Source: Thermotogaceae bacterium
GTDB taxonomy: Bacteria > Thermotogota > Thermotogae > Thermotogales > Thermotogaceae
DNA length: 10,637 nucleotides
Direction: 5' to 3'
Assembly: GCA_021161105.1 (NCBI GenBank)
Contig: JAGHBG010000012.1
Coordinates: 1-10,637, forward strand
Numbering within the stretch: position 1 is the stretch's first letter; each line of letters begins with the position of its first letter. Positions 1 to 6,716 of the stretch are shown here, in pieces. The position numbers and the translations under genes were made by a program. Below the pieces are notes generated by a model. That model was not told the origin of the DNA. It did no database searches and saw only the letters and a program-made list of their open reading frames with translations.

Positions 1-2
1 CA

Positions 3-62
3 AGAAAACAACATGATGAATTAGTTCAATTACAGCTGCTAATGAAAATTTCTCAGACATAA
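3..62 (+). CDS. possible C-terminal fragment of a convergent gene (partial)
   Basis: An open frame enters from the left edge and ends in TAA, giving 19 residues whose last stretch reads HDELVQLQLLMKISQT. The spacing of hydrophobic residues would suit a C-terminal amphipathic helix. If real, it is the tail of a gene transcribed toward the inositol operon. The evidence is weak. The opposite strand of the same DNA is also open from an ATG at position 60 to the window edge (beginning MSEKFSLAAVIELIHHVVFL), but that ATG has no visible ribosome binding site. No obvious intrinsic terminator separates this frame from the operon. I do not recognise the product. Confidence 0.22.
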   Translation, partial: RKQHDELVQLQLLMKISQT

Positions 63-92
63 TAAATTGCAAGTTTACAACATCTACCAATT

Positions 93-110
93 TTTACGAT
101 ATTTACGATA
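93..110. repeat. 9-bp perfect tandem duplication
   Basis: Two head-to-tail copies of TTTACGATA lie immediately past the stop codon of the last operon gene. They are AT-rich, form no useful hairpin and may simply be a replication-slippage duplication. No intrinsic terminator (GC stem plus T-run) is visible on the minus strand in positions 1-111, so the 3' end of the operon transcript is not defined by sequence here. Confidence 0.6.
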
Positions 111-111
111 T

Positions 112-1023
112 TCATTTTTCACCATTTTTAATCACTTTTTTAAAATTTTGCTTCAAGAAATACCTTCTCATCTTTTCGTACGAGTCTTTATATTCTTCTG
201 CATATTTTACCATGTTGTTGATCTCTAAAATGACTATACCCGAAAATCCTTTTTCAGCTATAATTTTCGAGATTTTGGAAAATGGTATTTCTCCATAACC
301 TATAGGTAAATGAAGATCACCCACGCCATACATTAGTCTAAAGCCTTCAAAATCTGGAAAATCTTTAAACAGTTCCTGAGCACTCCCAAACGTGTCGCTA
401 ACGTGCAATTCTACTACATATGGCATGGCTTTCTCAATTGCCTTTAAATAATCCCAACCATGATAGTTGGAAGCGATGTAAAGATGTGCTACATCCAGAG
501 TCATTTTTACATTAGGGTGATTCACAGCATCTACTATCTCTAAAACTTCATCAATATGGTGCTCTGGAAGATTTTCCACGCCAATAATCAGATTATTTTC
601 TGCAGCAAATACCGCAGCCTCCTTTAAAGCTTTTATTTCAGCCTTCTTCTGTTGTTTCTCAGAATAATCGATTACATCGGTACTTTTCCCACAATGGTAA
701 ACCACAACCTCTGCACCAATTATCCCAGCAAATTTTATACTTGCCACAAAAACTTTTTTGTGTAATGGATTTGTTAATCTTCTAAGATTGACAACATCCG
801 GAGCATGCACAGTGTATTTGAAATTGAATTTGGATAATATATCTTTAACTTTTTGCACCCGCAATGGTATAAGTTTGCCTTTCATTATAACATCAAGACC
901 AGCCGGGGGAATTTCTACATAATCAAAACCAATTCCCTGAAAAAAGCTTAACTCTTCTTCAAGCTTTGAAAGGGATCCACTTATCCTGTGTGTGTCAATA
1001 TTCACTCCCAAACCTTTAATCAT
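112..1023 (-). CDS. endonuclease IV-like TIM-barrel metalloprotein (TM0422-like), candidate phosphoesterase
   Basis: This 303-residue protein belongs to the AP endonuclease family 2 / xylose isomerase-like TIM-barrel superfamily. ATG is the start, preceded by AGAGGAG at good spacing, 31 bp after inoK, so it is the last gene of the operon. All nine positions that hold the three zinc ions in endonuclease IV appear to be present, in order: H73 (VHAPD), H110 (VYHCG), E150 (GVEN), D177 and H180 (TLDVAH), H207 (ELHVSD), D236 and H238 (DLHLPIGYG) and E267 (LEIN). The D-x-H followed by G-x-G-x-I matches the E. coli Nfo pattern. Sugar isomerases of this fold usually keep only about four metal ligands. 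The T. maritima counterpart is, to my knowledge, of unassigned function. Because the neighbouring transporter ortholog takes inositol phosphate, I infer a phosphatase or phosphodiesterase role. A sugar epimerase is the alternative. A housekeeping DNA-repair role is less likely in this operon. Confidence 0.9.
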   Translation of the reverse strand: MIKGLGVNIDTHRISGSLSKLEEELSFFQGIGFDYVEIPPAGLDVIMKGKLIPLRVQKVKDILSKFNFKYTVHAPDVVNLRRLTNPLHKKVFVASIKFAGIIGAEVVVYHCGKSTDVIDYSEKQQKKAEIKALKEAAVFAAENNLIIGVENLPEHHIDEVLEIVDAVNHPNVKMTLDVAHLYIASNYHGWDYLKAIEKAMPYVVELHVSDTFGSAQELFKDFPDFEGFRLMYGVGDLHLPIGYGEIPFSKISKIIAEKGFSGIVILEINNMVKYAEEYKDSYEKMRRYFLKQNFKKVIKNGEK

Positions 1024-1054
1024 TCAAGATCACTCCTCTTTATGTTTAGTTAGT

Positions 1055-2155
1055 TTATATTATCAACTCTTCTGTTTCTGAATCAAATATGTGAATTTTT
1101 CCATGTTGAAGCTTCACAAACACTTTTTCATCTTTCTTGATGTTTACTTCATCTTCCGCAAATATTTTTATTAATTCTTCCGTTCCTATGACTTTTAGAT
1201 TGATTATTAAATCTCTTCCCAAAGGTTCCAAAACATAAACATAAGCCCAAAATCCCATGTCAGATTCTTTTTGATCAATTTTTGCATCTTCCGGTCTGAA
1301 GCCCAAAATGAATTTCCCCGAATTTTTGCTTTCTTCGATTTTTTTAGCAACATCTTCTGGTAATTCCAAACGCAGATTCTCCGAGACCAAAAACGCTTTC
1401 CCTTTTTCTTTAATATAGTCCAGGTTTCTTATAAGATTCATAGCAGGATTTCCAATAAATGTGGCAACAAATATATTCTTTGGCTTTCTATAAACTTCAT
1501 CCGGTGTTCCATATTGCATTATTTTTCCTCTGCTGAATACAACTATCCTCGACGCCATAGTCATAGCTTCTGCCTGATCATGTGTTACATATACCGAGGT
1601 TATTCCAAGATCTTCTTGCAACTTCTTTATCTCCGCTCTCATCATCATTCTAAGTTTTGCATCAAGATTAGATAACGGTTCATCGAACAGCAAAACTTTT
1701 GGTTGTTTAATTAACGCTCTTGCCAGCGCAACTCTCTGCTGCTGTCCTCCACTTATTTGGCCAGGTTTCCTATCAAGCAGGTTTTCTATCATTAATTTTT
1801 TAGCCACATCGTGCACCCGTTTTTTGATTTCGTTTTCTTCCATCTTTTTTGCTCTAAGTGGAAAAGCAATATTTTCATATACGGTCATATGGGGGTAAAG
1901 AGCATAATTCTGGAATACCATTCCAATTTCTCTGTATTTAGGTGGAACATTATTCATTAACTGATCGTCAAACCAAATTTCTCCTCCTGTCGGCTTGTAA
2001 ATGCCCGCTAACATAAGTAGTGTAGTGGTTTTTCCACATCCAGATGGGCCAAGAAGAGCCACAAATTCTCCATCTTTAACTTCAAATGATATATTATCAA
2101 CAGCTTTTACCTTCCCAAAGTATTTTTTCAAATTAACAACCCTTATAGTCGGCAT
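1055..2155 (-). CDS. inoK: ABC importer ATPase, inositol (phosphate) transport
   Basis: A 366-residue ATP-binding subunit of the MalK/UgpC carbohydrate-importer type, acting on the inner face of the membrane to drive uptake through InoF-InoG. The full nucleotide-binding domain is visible: Walker A GPSGCGKTT at residues 36-44, Q-loop Gln82 (FQNYALYPH), signature ISGGQQQR near 134-141, Walker B LLFDEP with D158-E159, D-loop SNLDAK, and switch His192 (VTHDQ). Residues from about 235 on form the TOBE/OB regulatory domain typical of this subfamily, including FILGFRPED. The ATG shares one base with the TAA of inoG (TAATG), and GGAGGTG stands about 12 bases upstream, so translation is probably coupled. 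Orthologous to TM0421 by gene order and family. Such ATPases are sometimes shared among several sugar importers. Confidence 0.93.
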   Translation of the reverse strand: MPTIRVVNLKKYFGKVKAVDNISFEVKDGEFVALLGPSGCGKTTTLLMLAGIYKPTGGEIWFDDQLMNNVPPKYREIGMVFQNYALYPHMTVYENIAFPLRAKKMEENEIKKRVHDVAKKLMIENLLDRKPGQISGGQQQRVALARALIKQPKVLLFDEPLSNLDAKLRMMMRAEIKKLQEDLGITSVYVTHDQAEAMTMASRIVVFSRGKIMQYGTPDEVYRKPKNIFVATFIGNPAMNLIRNLDYIKEKGKAFLVSENLRLELPEDVAKKIEESKNSGKFILGFRPEDAKIDQKESDMGFWAYVYVLEPLGRDLIINLKVIGTEELIKIFAEDEVNIKKDEKVFVKLQHGKIHIFDSETEELII

Positions 2156-3000
2156 TAGCCTTTCACACCTCCAATTGTAAGCTTGATCATATATTTACTA
2201 ACAAAGAAGAATAAAATAATCGTAGGAAGTGCATAAAAAACTCCCACTGCAGATAAAAGGCCGTAATCTGCAAATCTGAAGTCACCTATAGTTGCTTTCA
2301 CATATTTTGATAGAGTCCAGAATTCCTGAGAGAAAATAAAAGTATTGATGAAAATAAATTCAGACCATCCAGACAAGAAAGCAAAAACGGCTGTTACAGC
2401 TACTCCAGGTTTCACAAGCGGCAATATTACCTTTCTCCATACTTGAAACCTCGAATAGCCATCAACAAGCCCTGCCCACTCCATTTCCCACGGTATACCA
2501 TCGTAAAAACCTTTCATAACCCATGTTGCCCATGGCGTTTCAAGTGAAGCCTTAAGAAGTATTATTCCCCAGAGGTTGTCCAGTAAGTTCAAGTATTTTA
2601 AAACATAATAAATAGCTACCATGAGAGAAACAGAAGGAAACGCATGAAGAACAAGTATGAACTTCATCATGGAAGTTCTTCCGGGAAAATCGAATCTTGA
2701 TAGTGCATATCCCCCCATACTCGTCATAAATACTTCAAATAGCATAACCATAATCGCAACAAATGCTGTATTGAGTGTTGTTTTCCATATATTTGGATAA
2801 CCCTTTATTTCACTCCAGAGAAATCTCCAATTTTTAACGGTAAGCTGCGTCGGAATAAAACCTTTCATGTCAACACTGAACGACCTGAGAATTAGCCAAA
2901 AGTAGCTTAAAATTATTGGAGAAGTTATTGCAAACATGATTAATATAAAAAGAAAAATTCTTATTTTATCCGCATTCCTCTGATAGAAGCTCAACCTCAT
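2155..3000 (-). CDS. inoG: ABC importer permease 2, inositol (phosphate) transport
   Basis: A 281-residue inner-membrane permease of the MalG type, with about six hydrophobic segments (the first near IFLFILIMFAITSPIILSYF). The cytoplasmic EAA loop is recognisable as MEWAGLVDGYSRFQVWRKVI followed by LPLVKPG, and it should dock onto InoK. I start it at the ATG at 3000, with AGAGG nine bases upstream, which leaves one base after the inoF stop. An in-frame TTG at 3009 would add three residues but has its Shine-Dalgarno almost touching the start codon. The gene overlaps inoK by one base. It corresponds to TM0420 in gene order. The length is normal for a MalG-family permease and no key segment seems to be missing. 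Confidence 0.93.
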   Translation of the reverse strand: MRLSFYQRNADKIRIFLFILIMFAITSPIILSYFWLILRSFSVDMKGFIPTQLTVKNWRFLWSEIKGYPNIWKTTLNTAFVAIMVMLFEVFMTSMGGYALSRFDFPGRTSMMKFILVLHAFPSVSLMVAIYYVLKYLNLLDNLWGIILLKASLETPWATWVMKGFYDGIPWEMEWAGLVDGYSRFQVWRKVILPLVKPGVAVTAVFAFLSGWSEFIFINTFIFSQEFWTLSKYVKATIGDFRFADYGLLSAVGVFYALPTIILFFFVSKYMIKLTIGGVKG

Positions 3001-3001
3001 A

Positions 3002-3889
3002 CTAATCAACCTCTACTTTCGGTTTTTGCATAAGGTCTTCAAATTTAAACATTTTCAAATACAGCCACGCAAAAACTATACCTATTATCACTAAAATAAC
3101 AGATAAAGCTGCACCATAACCAAACCTATAATTTGAAAATGCCATATGGTAGGTGTAAAGTGCCCACACTTCCGTTCTAAACGTTGGTCCTCCATTAGTA
3201 ATAATTAAAATGTATTCAAAAGATGTAAGTAGCGACAGTGTTTGATACGCCGTAACAAAGAGCAACTGCCATTTGATAAGGGGCAACGTTATTTTTCTCG
3301 TTATCATCCACCAGCTTGCACCATCTATGAGAGCAGCTCTGTAATAATCAGTCGGTATCGCCTTAATGGCGGCAGTGAAAATCAACATTCCCATAGACGC
3401 TCCTATGAAACCATTTGCAACTATTATCATCACCATAGGAGCTTGATGAAGCCAATCTTGAGGAGGCATCCCCATTTGTGCCCTTATAAAATTTACAAGC
3501 CCGTGTTCAGTTGGGTCAAATATCCACAACCATAAAATACCGTATACAACCGATGGTGTTAACCTTGGAAGCATCCACAAAGTTCGGAAAAAGCTCCCCC
3601 ATCTATCAGGCATTGAAGTTGTTAAAAGTGAGATAAGAAGCGCACAACCAACATTGAATAGTGCGAGTGTTGTAAAAGTATATATAAGTGTATTCAAAAG
3701 CACCTTTGGGATGACAAAATCAATAGCTATATCCTTAAAATTCCCCAACCCTATAAAATCCCATCGAAAGGTGTAATCCATATTCGTAAAAGACAAAATA
3801 GCTGTCAAAACCACAGGAATAGCAAAAAATATGACCACTAATACTACCATTGGCGTTAAGAAAATCCAAACTTTTCCTTTTCCTTTCAT
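3002..3889 (-). CDS. inoF: ABC importer permease 1, inositol (phosphate) transport
   Basis: A 295-residue inner-membrane permease of the MalF/UgpA type without the long MalF periplasmic insertion. The N-terminus (VWIFLTPMVVLVVIFFAIPV) is the first membrane helix. About five more follow, including LIYTFTTLALFNVGCALLIS and SVILVIIGIVFAWLYLKMF. The EAA loop reads YYRAALIDGASWWMITRKIT then LPLIKWQ, with the conserved A-x3-D-G-A pattern and Pro. The ATG start has GAGGTGA eight bases upstream. The gene lies 77 bp after inoE, across a strong hairpin, and runs straight into inoG. It corresponds to TM0419. The strong conservation of the EAA loop makes the permease call safe; the substrate is inferred from the operon. 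Confidence 0.93.
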   Translation of the reverse strand: MKGKGKVWIFLTPMVVLVVIFFAIPVVLTAILSFTNMDYTFRWDFIGLGNFKDIAIDFVIPKVLLNTLIYTFTTLALFNVGCALLISLLTTSMPDRWGSFFRTLWMLPRLTPSVVYGILWLWIFDPTEHGLVNFIRAQMGMPPQDWLHQAPMVMIIVANGFIGASMGMLIFTAAIKAIPTDYYRAALIDGASWWMITRKITLPLIKWQLLFVTAYQTLSLLTSFEYILIITNGGPTFRTEVWALYTYHMAFSNYRFGYGAALSVILVIIGIVFAWLYLKMFKFEDLMQKPKVEVD

Positions 3890-3930
3890 AATGTATTCAC
3901 CTCGTTGTTATGCATGATCAATACAATCAA

Positions 3931-3949
3931 TGGGGGGAACAACCCCCCA
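3931..3949 (-). other. intercistronic GC hairpin between inoE and inoF
   Basis: A perfect inverted repeat (TGGGGGG, five-base spacer, CCCCCCA) lies in the 77-bp gap 17 bp after the inoE stop. As RNA on the operon strand it gives a seven-pair stem with six G-C pairs and the loop UUGUU. No U-run follows (next bases ATTGATTG), so it is not a classical intrinsic terminator. Hairpins after the binding-protein gene of ABC operons are known to protect the upstream mRNA and lower the downstream genes, so that binding protein exceeds permease. I infer that role here. Confidence 0.7.
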
Positions 3950-3966
3950 AAACTTTCCCTGCTTTT

Positions 3967-5301
3967 TCACTTCTCAACAATAATTACTTTGTCCTTTAAC
4001 TGATTCTTAAGTCTGCTTGATACGAGCTCTATAACTTTATCTGGAGTCTTACCAGACTCTGCCCACTGTATTCCCTCAAAGATTATAGTATTAAACAAAT
4101 CAAAATCTGCATCATTCGGTATAAATCCAGAGTATGGAAGAATCTTTGTCCCTTCCATCATGATAAAATCTTTCTTGTATTCTGGAAGAACCGTTTCTTG
4201 CCACCTTATTGGCAAGTGGCCACTTTGAACATCATGCTTCATATTAAGCTCTGGAGCTGTTGCCAGTGTAATTAGGAGAAATGCAAGCTCTTTGTATTTA
4301 CTGTGAGCTGGTATCATGTACACAACCGGGTGAGATAGTGTGTTTGGTCTCCCTCCATATCTGCTCTTTGGAAATGGCGCTACCAGGAACATTTTTTCAA
4401 GCTCTTCTTCAGTTTTTCCATAATCTCTCTTCCACTCTGCCCAATTCCAGGTTCCACCCATCCAGGCTAATACCTTTCCAGAAGTTACATCCTTATGGAC
4501 AGAACCCCACGGCGTTCCTATCATGCTCTTTGGCGTTATTTTCCAAACATTTGTAATTTTGTAGAAGAAATCATAAACCTTGTACATCTTCTCCTTATTG
4601 AAGACGAATTTTGCACTATCCTCATCATAGAAATCTGCGCCAAAGCTTGTAAAGATCTGGAAGTAGTCAATTCCCTTTTTAGGTCTGTGATAAAGTCCCC
4701 AGCTTACGTATCCTTTCTTTACAGCTTCCTCAGCTATGCTCACAAAATCCTCAAGTGTGAATTCACCCTTTGCTATTTTTTCTGGCAGAGCTTCTATTTC
4801 TTCATCCGACCAACCAAGTTTCTTCAGCACAATCTTGTTAATATAAAATGGACGTGCTTCGGTGTCTTGAGGAATTGCATATATTTTCCCCTTGTACTTT
4901 ACTGAGTCCCAGAGGGATGGGATTATATCATAGTAGGTTTCATCCCAGTACCTTTTTACAAGATCATCAAGTTGAGCTAAATATCCGGCTCTTGCCCACG
5001 CACCGAGGTCATCGTGACCAGAACACAAAATATCAAACTTTTGCTTTGACTGAAATCCAAACAGTACTCTTTGCTTAAACTCAGACCAATCGGTTGTATC
5101 GAAGAATCCTTCTACCTTAATTCTTATATCCACTCCAGCGTCTTCAAACATTTTGTTGAGCCTTTCTGCAGCTGCTTTCAAATTGTCGAATCTATAGAAA
5201 GACGGATTGTCGGGACCGACTGTCCAGGCAGTAATGGTAATCTCTCCTGCAAAAATCAAAAGAGACGCGACTAAAAGAATTGCCAATAGAACCTTACGCA
5301 T
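3967..5301 (-). CDS. inoE: periplasmic substrate-binding protein, inositol (phosphate) transport
   Basis: A 444-residue family 1 extracellular solute-binding protein. Residues 1-18 form a Sec signal peptide: basic MRK, a hydrophobic core LLAILLVASLLIFA, and probable cleavage before GEITITAW. There is no lipobox cysteine, so the mature protein is either free in the periplasm or held by an uncleaved signal. The mature part begins with the usual first beta-strand and has the many Trp and Tyr residues expected of a sugar site (for example MGGTWNWAEW and IFEGIQWAESGKTP near the end). The ATG start has a very strong GGGGAGGTGG site just upstream. The gene is the first of inoEFGK and is preceded by a 322-bp gap from iolG. 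It corresponds to TM0418, whose transport system was reported to prefer myo-inositol phosphate; I am recalling that result, and ligand specificity cannot be read from this sequence. Confidence 0.93.
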   Translation of the reverse strand: MRKVLLAILLVASLLIFAGEITITAWTVGPDNPSFYRFDNLKAAAERLNKMFEDAGVDIRIKVEGFFDTTDWSEFKQRVLFGFQSKQKFDILCSGHDDLGAWARAGYLAQLDDLVKRYWDETYYDIIPSLWDSVKYKGKIYAIPQDTEARPFYINKIVLKKLGWSDEEIEALPEKIAKGEFTLEDFVSIAEEAVKKGYVSWGLYHRPKKGIDYFQIFTSFGADFYDEDSAKFVFNKEKMYKVYDFFYKITNVWKITPKSMIGTPWGSVHKDVTSGKVLAWMGGTWNWAEWKRDYGKTEEELEKMFLVAPFPKSRYGGRPNTLSHPVVYMIPAHSKYKELAFLLITLATAPELNMKHDVQSGHLPIRWQETVLPEYKKDFIMMEGTKILPYSGFIPNDADFDLFNTIIFEGIQWAESGKTPDKVIELVSSRLKNQLKDKVIIVEK

Positions 5302-5530
5302 AATACCACCTCCCCGCAGTTTTAATTAAATATAACCCCAGACAACTCACCTTCCCACGGTTGCCCGGGCCACAAAATTCATTTCGCCGCCAAAATTCCT
5401 CTTCAAAAGATGAAGTCACAAACGAATTTCCTTGCTTGGATCTGTTTACTGTCCAACCTTTAAAGTGCTCTTCACAAAATAATTGTATACCACCGAAAAA
5501 ATAAATTCCACTATAATACATGGCTAACAT
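5294..5530 (-). CDS. doubtful 78-codon ORF upstream of inoE
   Basis: A 78-codon frame starts at an ATG with a good GGAGG nine bases upstream and ends eight bases inside inoE. For it to be real, the ribosome binding site and the spacing are favourable and the frame fills the gap. Against it, the composition is unlike its neighbours (four Trp, three Cys, many Tyr and Phe, few Leu and Ala). The last codons read through the inoE ribosome binding site, there is no recognisable domain, and the same DNA can form several stem-loops. It could be a leader peptide, a remnant gene or chance. I give it low weight. Confidence 0.22.
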   Translation of the reverse strand: MLAMYYSGIYFFGGIQLFCEEHFKGWTVNRSKQGNSFVTSSFEEEFWRRNEFCGPGNRGKVSCLGLYLIKTAGRWYYA

Positions 5531-5623
5531 ATATATCCGCCTCCATCTTTATACGCAACTTTATCCACATTTTTCCAGAAATCATATTCATATTGTTAAA
5601 CACATAGTTTGCAATAATAATAC
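5302..5623 (-). promoter_or_regulatory. iolG-inoE intergenic region, candidate leader or internal promoter
   Basis: This is the only stretch over 300 bp without a confident gene. On the operon strand it holds, in order: an inverted repeat just after iolG (5593-5614); a poor promoter-like pair there (TTGCAA, 16 bases, TATGAA); an ATG with a good ribosome binding site that opens the doubtful 78-codon frame; and three candidate RNA stems. The stems are TTGGA/TCCAA at 5436-5456, CTTCA/TGAAG at 5401-5415 and GGCAAC/GTTGTC with one G-U pair at 5341-5365. A GC-rich patch with the palindrome GCCCGGGC (5363-5370) stands out from the AT-rich surroundings. I infer a regulated leader for the transporter genes. 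I do not recognise a known riboswitch class. Confidence 0.35.
5593..5614. promoter_or_regulatory. imperfect inverted repeat, candidate operator
   Basis: The plus strand reads TTGTTAAAC, five bases, GTTTGCAA: two arms that are near reverse complements apart from a one-base length difference. It sits ten bases after the iolG stop and overlaps the only promoter-like pair in the gap. AT-rich palindromes of this sort suit a repressor site, and the T. maritima cluster has a ROK-family regulator gene (iolR) beside iolM. Linking the two is inference. It is not GC-rich enough to terminate transcription. Confidence 0.3.
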
Positions 5624-6628
5624 TCATTTCATTACTTCCTCAAGTTTCACTGGCCTTTTTTCTTTTAGGGACTTCTTTGCGGCATAACCAAGAACCAACG
5701 CCATCTTGCCATCCTCGCCGCTTACTGCAGGAGGCTCGTTGTTCATTACGTTTTTAACAAACGTTTTCAACTCTTCAAAATAGGCTTCTTTATACCTTTC
5801 CAGAAAGAAATACAAATACTTAGAAGTGTGATCCCCTGATACATCAGTTATTGCGACGGTATTCTCTCTTACATTGTCAGCAGATGCCTTACCTTTCGAG
5901 CCAAAAACCTCCAACCTTTGATCATAACCATACACAGCTTTCCTTGAATTATCGATGATACCCAGTGATCCATCTTTGAACTTCAAGGTAACAATAGCTG
6001 TGTCTACATCACCCACCTTTGCTACTTCTTCATCAATCAGAACAGACCCCGTTGCAAAAACTTCTTCAACCTCTTTTCCCATTATGTATCGAGCCATATC
6101 GAAATCATGGATGGTCATATCCAGGAATATTCCCCCAGACACCTTTAAATACTCAATTGGTGGCGGCTCAGGATCACGACTTGTAATTTTGAGAACTTGC
6201 GGTTCTCCTATTTCTCCTTTCTCAACGACTTCTTTAACTTTCCTGAAATTTCTATCAAAACGTCTATTAAACCCTGCAAAAAGGATTACTTTATTCTTTC
6301 TGGCTGCTTCTATCATCCTATTTACATCTTCCAAATTCAGCGAAAGGGGCTTTTCACAGAAAACATGTTTCTTTGCCTCTGCACAGGCAATAACCAAATC
6401 CGCATGAGTATCAGTGCTGGAACACACAAGAACTGCATCAATTTGAGGATCTTCTATAAGCTCATAAGGATCCTTATAGGCTTTTCTGACACCCAACTTT
6501 TTAGCCATATTTTTCAAATGATCTTCCCTTACATCAGAAACAGCGTAAAGTTCAACATCAGAAAGCTTTTTAATGTTTTCAGCATGAATCGTTCCTATCC
6601 TCCCAAGACCAATCACACCAAGCTTCAC
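5624..6628 (-). CDS. iolG: myo-inositol 2-dehydrogenase
   Basis: A 334-residue NAD-dependent dehydrogenase of the GFO/IDH/MOCA family, catalysing myo-inositol to 2-keto-myo-inositol in the cytoplasm, the first step of the pathway. The N-terminal Rossmann domain shows GLGRIG at residues 7-12 and Asp32 at the end of the second strand, which favours NAD over NADP. The family motif EKP is at 92-94 with catalytic Lys93. The C-terminal domain has GGIFLDMTIHDFDMARY with Asp170 and His174, matching the K/D/H triad of inositol dehydrogenases. The start is GTG with AAGGGG about eight bases upstream. The gene is 88 bp from iolO, and a possible 25-codon frame ends inside its start. It corresponds to TM0414. 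Members of the family act on several cyclitols and sugars, so scyllo-inositol or another isomer remains possible, but the operon supports myo-inositol. Confidence 0.93.
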   Translation of the reverse strand: MKLGVIGLGRIGTIHAENIKKLSDVELYAVSDVREDHLKNMAKKLGVRKAYKDPYELIEDPQIDAVLVCSSTDTHADLVIACAEAKKHVFCEKPLSLNLEDVNRMIEAARKNKVILFAGFNRRFDRNFRKVKEVVEKGEIGEPQVLKITSRDPEPPPIEYLKVSGGIFLDMTIHDFDMARYIMGKEVEEVFATGSVLIDEEVAKVGDVDTAIVTLKFKDGSLGIIDNSRKAVYGYDQRLEVFGSKGKASADNVRENTVAITDVSGDHTSKYLYFFLERYKEAYFEELKTFVKNVMNNEPPAVSGEDGKMALVLGYAAKKSLKEKRPVKLEEVMK

Positions 6629-6702
6629 GTTACCATCCCCTTAAGATACTTGACTTTCTTCGCGAACTTCCAATAACCTTTGTGGTATCTTCGACATTTC
6701 AT
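6625..6702 (-). CDS. possible 25-codon basic small ORF coupled to iolG
   Basis: This frame fills nearly all the 88-bp gap between iolO and iolG. It starts at an ATG with AAGGA four bases upstream and ends in a TGA overlapping the iolG GTG as GTGA, the standard layout of translationally coupled genes. The 25-residue product would be strongly basic (nine Lys or Arg, for example YWKFAKKVKYLKG near the C-terminus) and has one Cys. The spacing of its ribosome binding site is short, and a frame this small can arise by chance. It could be a coupling leader or a microprotein. I do not recognise it. Confidence 0.22.
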   Translation of the reverse strand: MKCRRYHKGYWKFAKKVKYLKGMVT

Positions 6703-6716
6703 TTGATCCTTGGTCA

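Noticed and set aside
112..1023. Housekeeping DNA-repair endonuclease IV
   Set aside because: The metal ligands match, but the operon is dedicated to inositol uptake and catabolism, and T. maritima has, as I recall, a separate nfo gene; a small-molecule phosphoester is the more likely substrate.
3931..3949. Rho-independent terminator
   Set aside because: The stem is strong but no T-run follows on either strand, and inoF needs transcription through it.
4495..4905. 136-codon plus-strand frame inside inoE, and similar plus-strand frames across 3.2-9.9 kb
   Set aside because: They lie wholly antisense to genes with clear domains and motifs, have no convincing ribosome binding sites and read as low-complexity or Ser/Phe/Cys-rich shadows.
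5341..5380. S-box (SAM-I) riboswitch resemblance: GGCCC and GGGCAACC on the minus strand ahead of inoE
   Set aside because: The GATGAAACC segment and the conserved 5' strand that belong between and before these blocks are missing, the order does not fit, and a sugar-transport gene is not an expected target.
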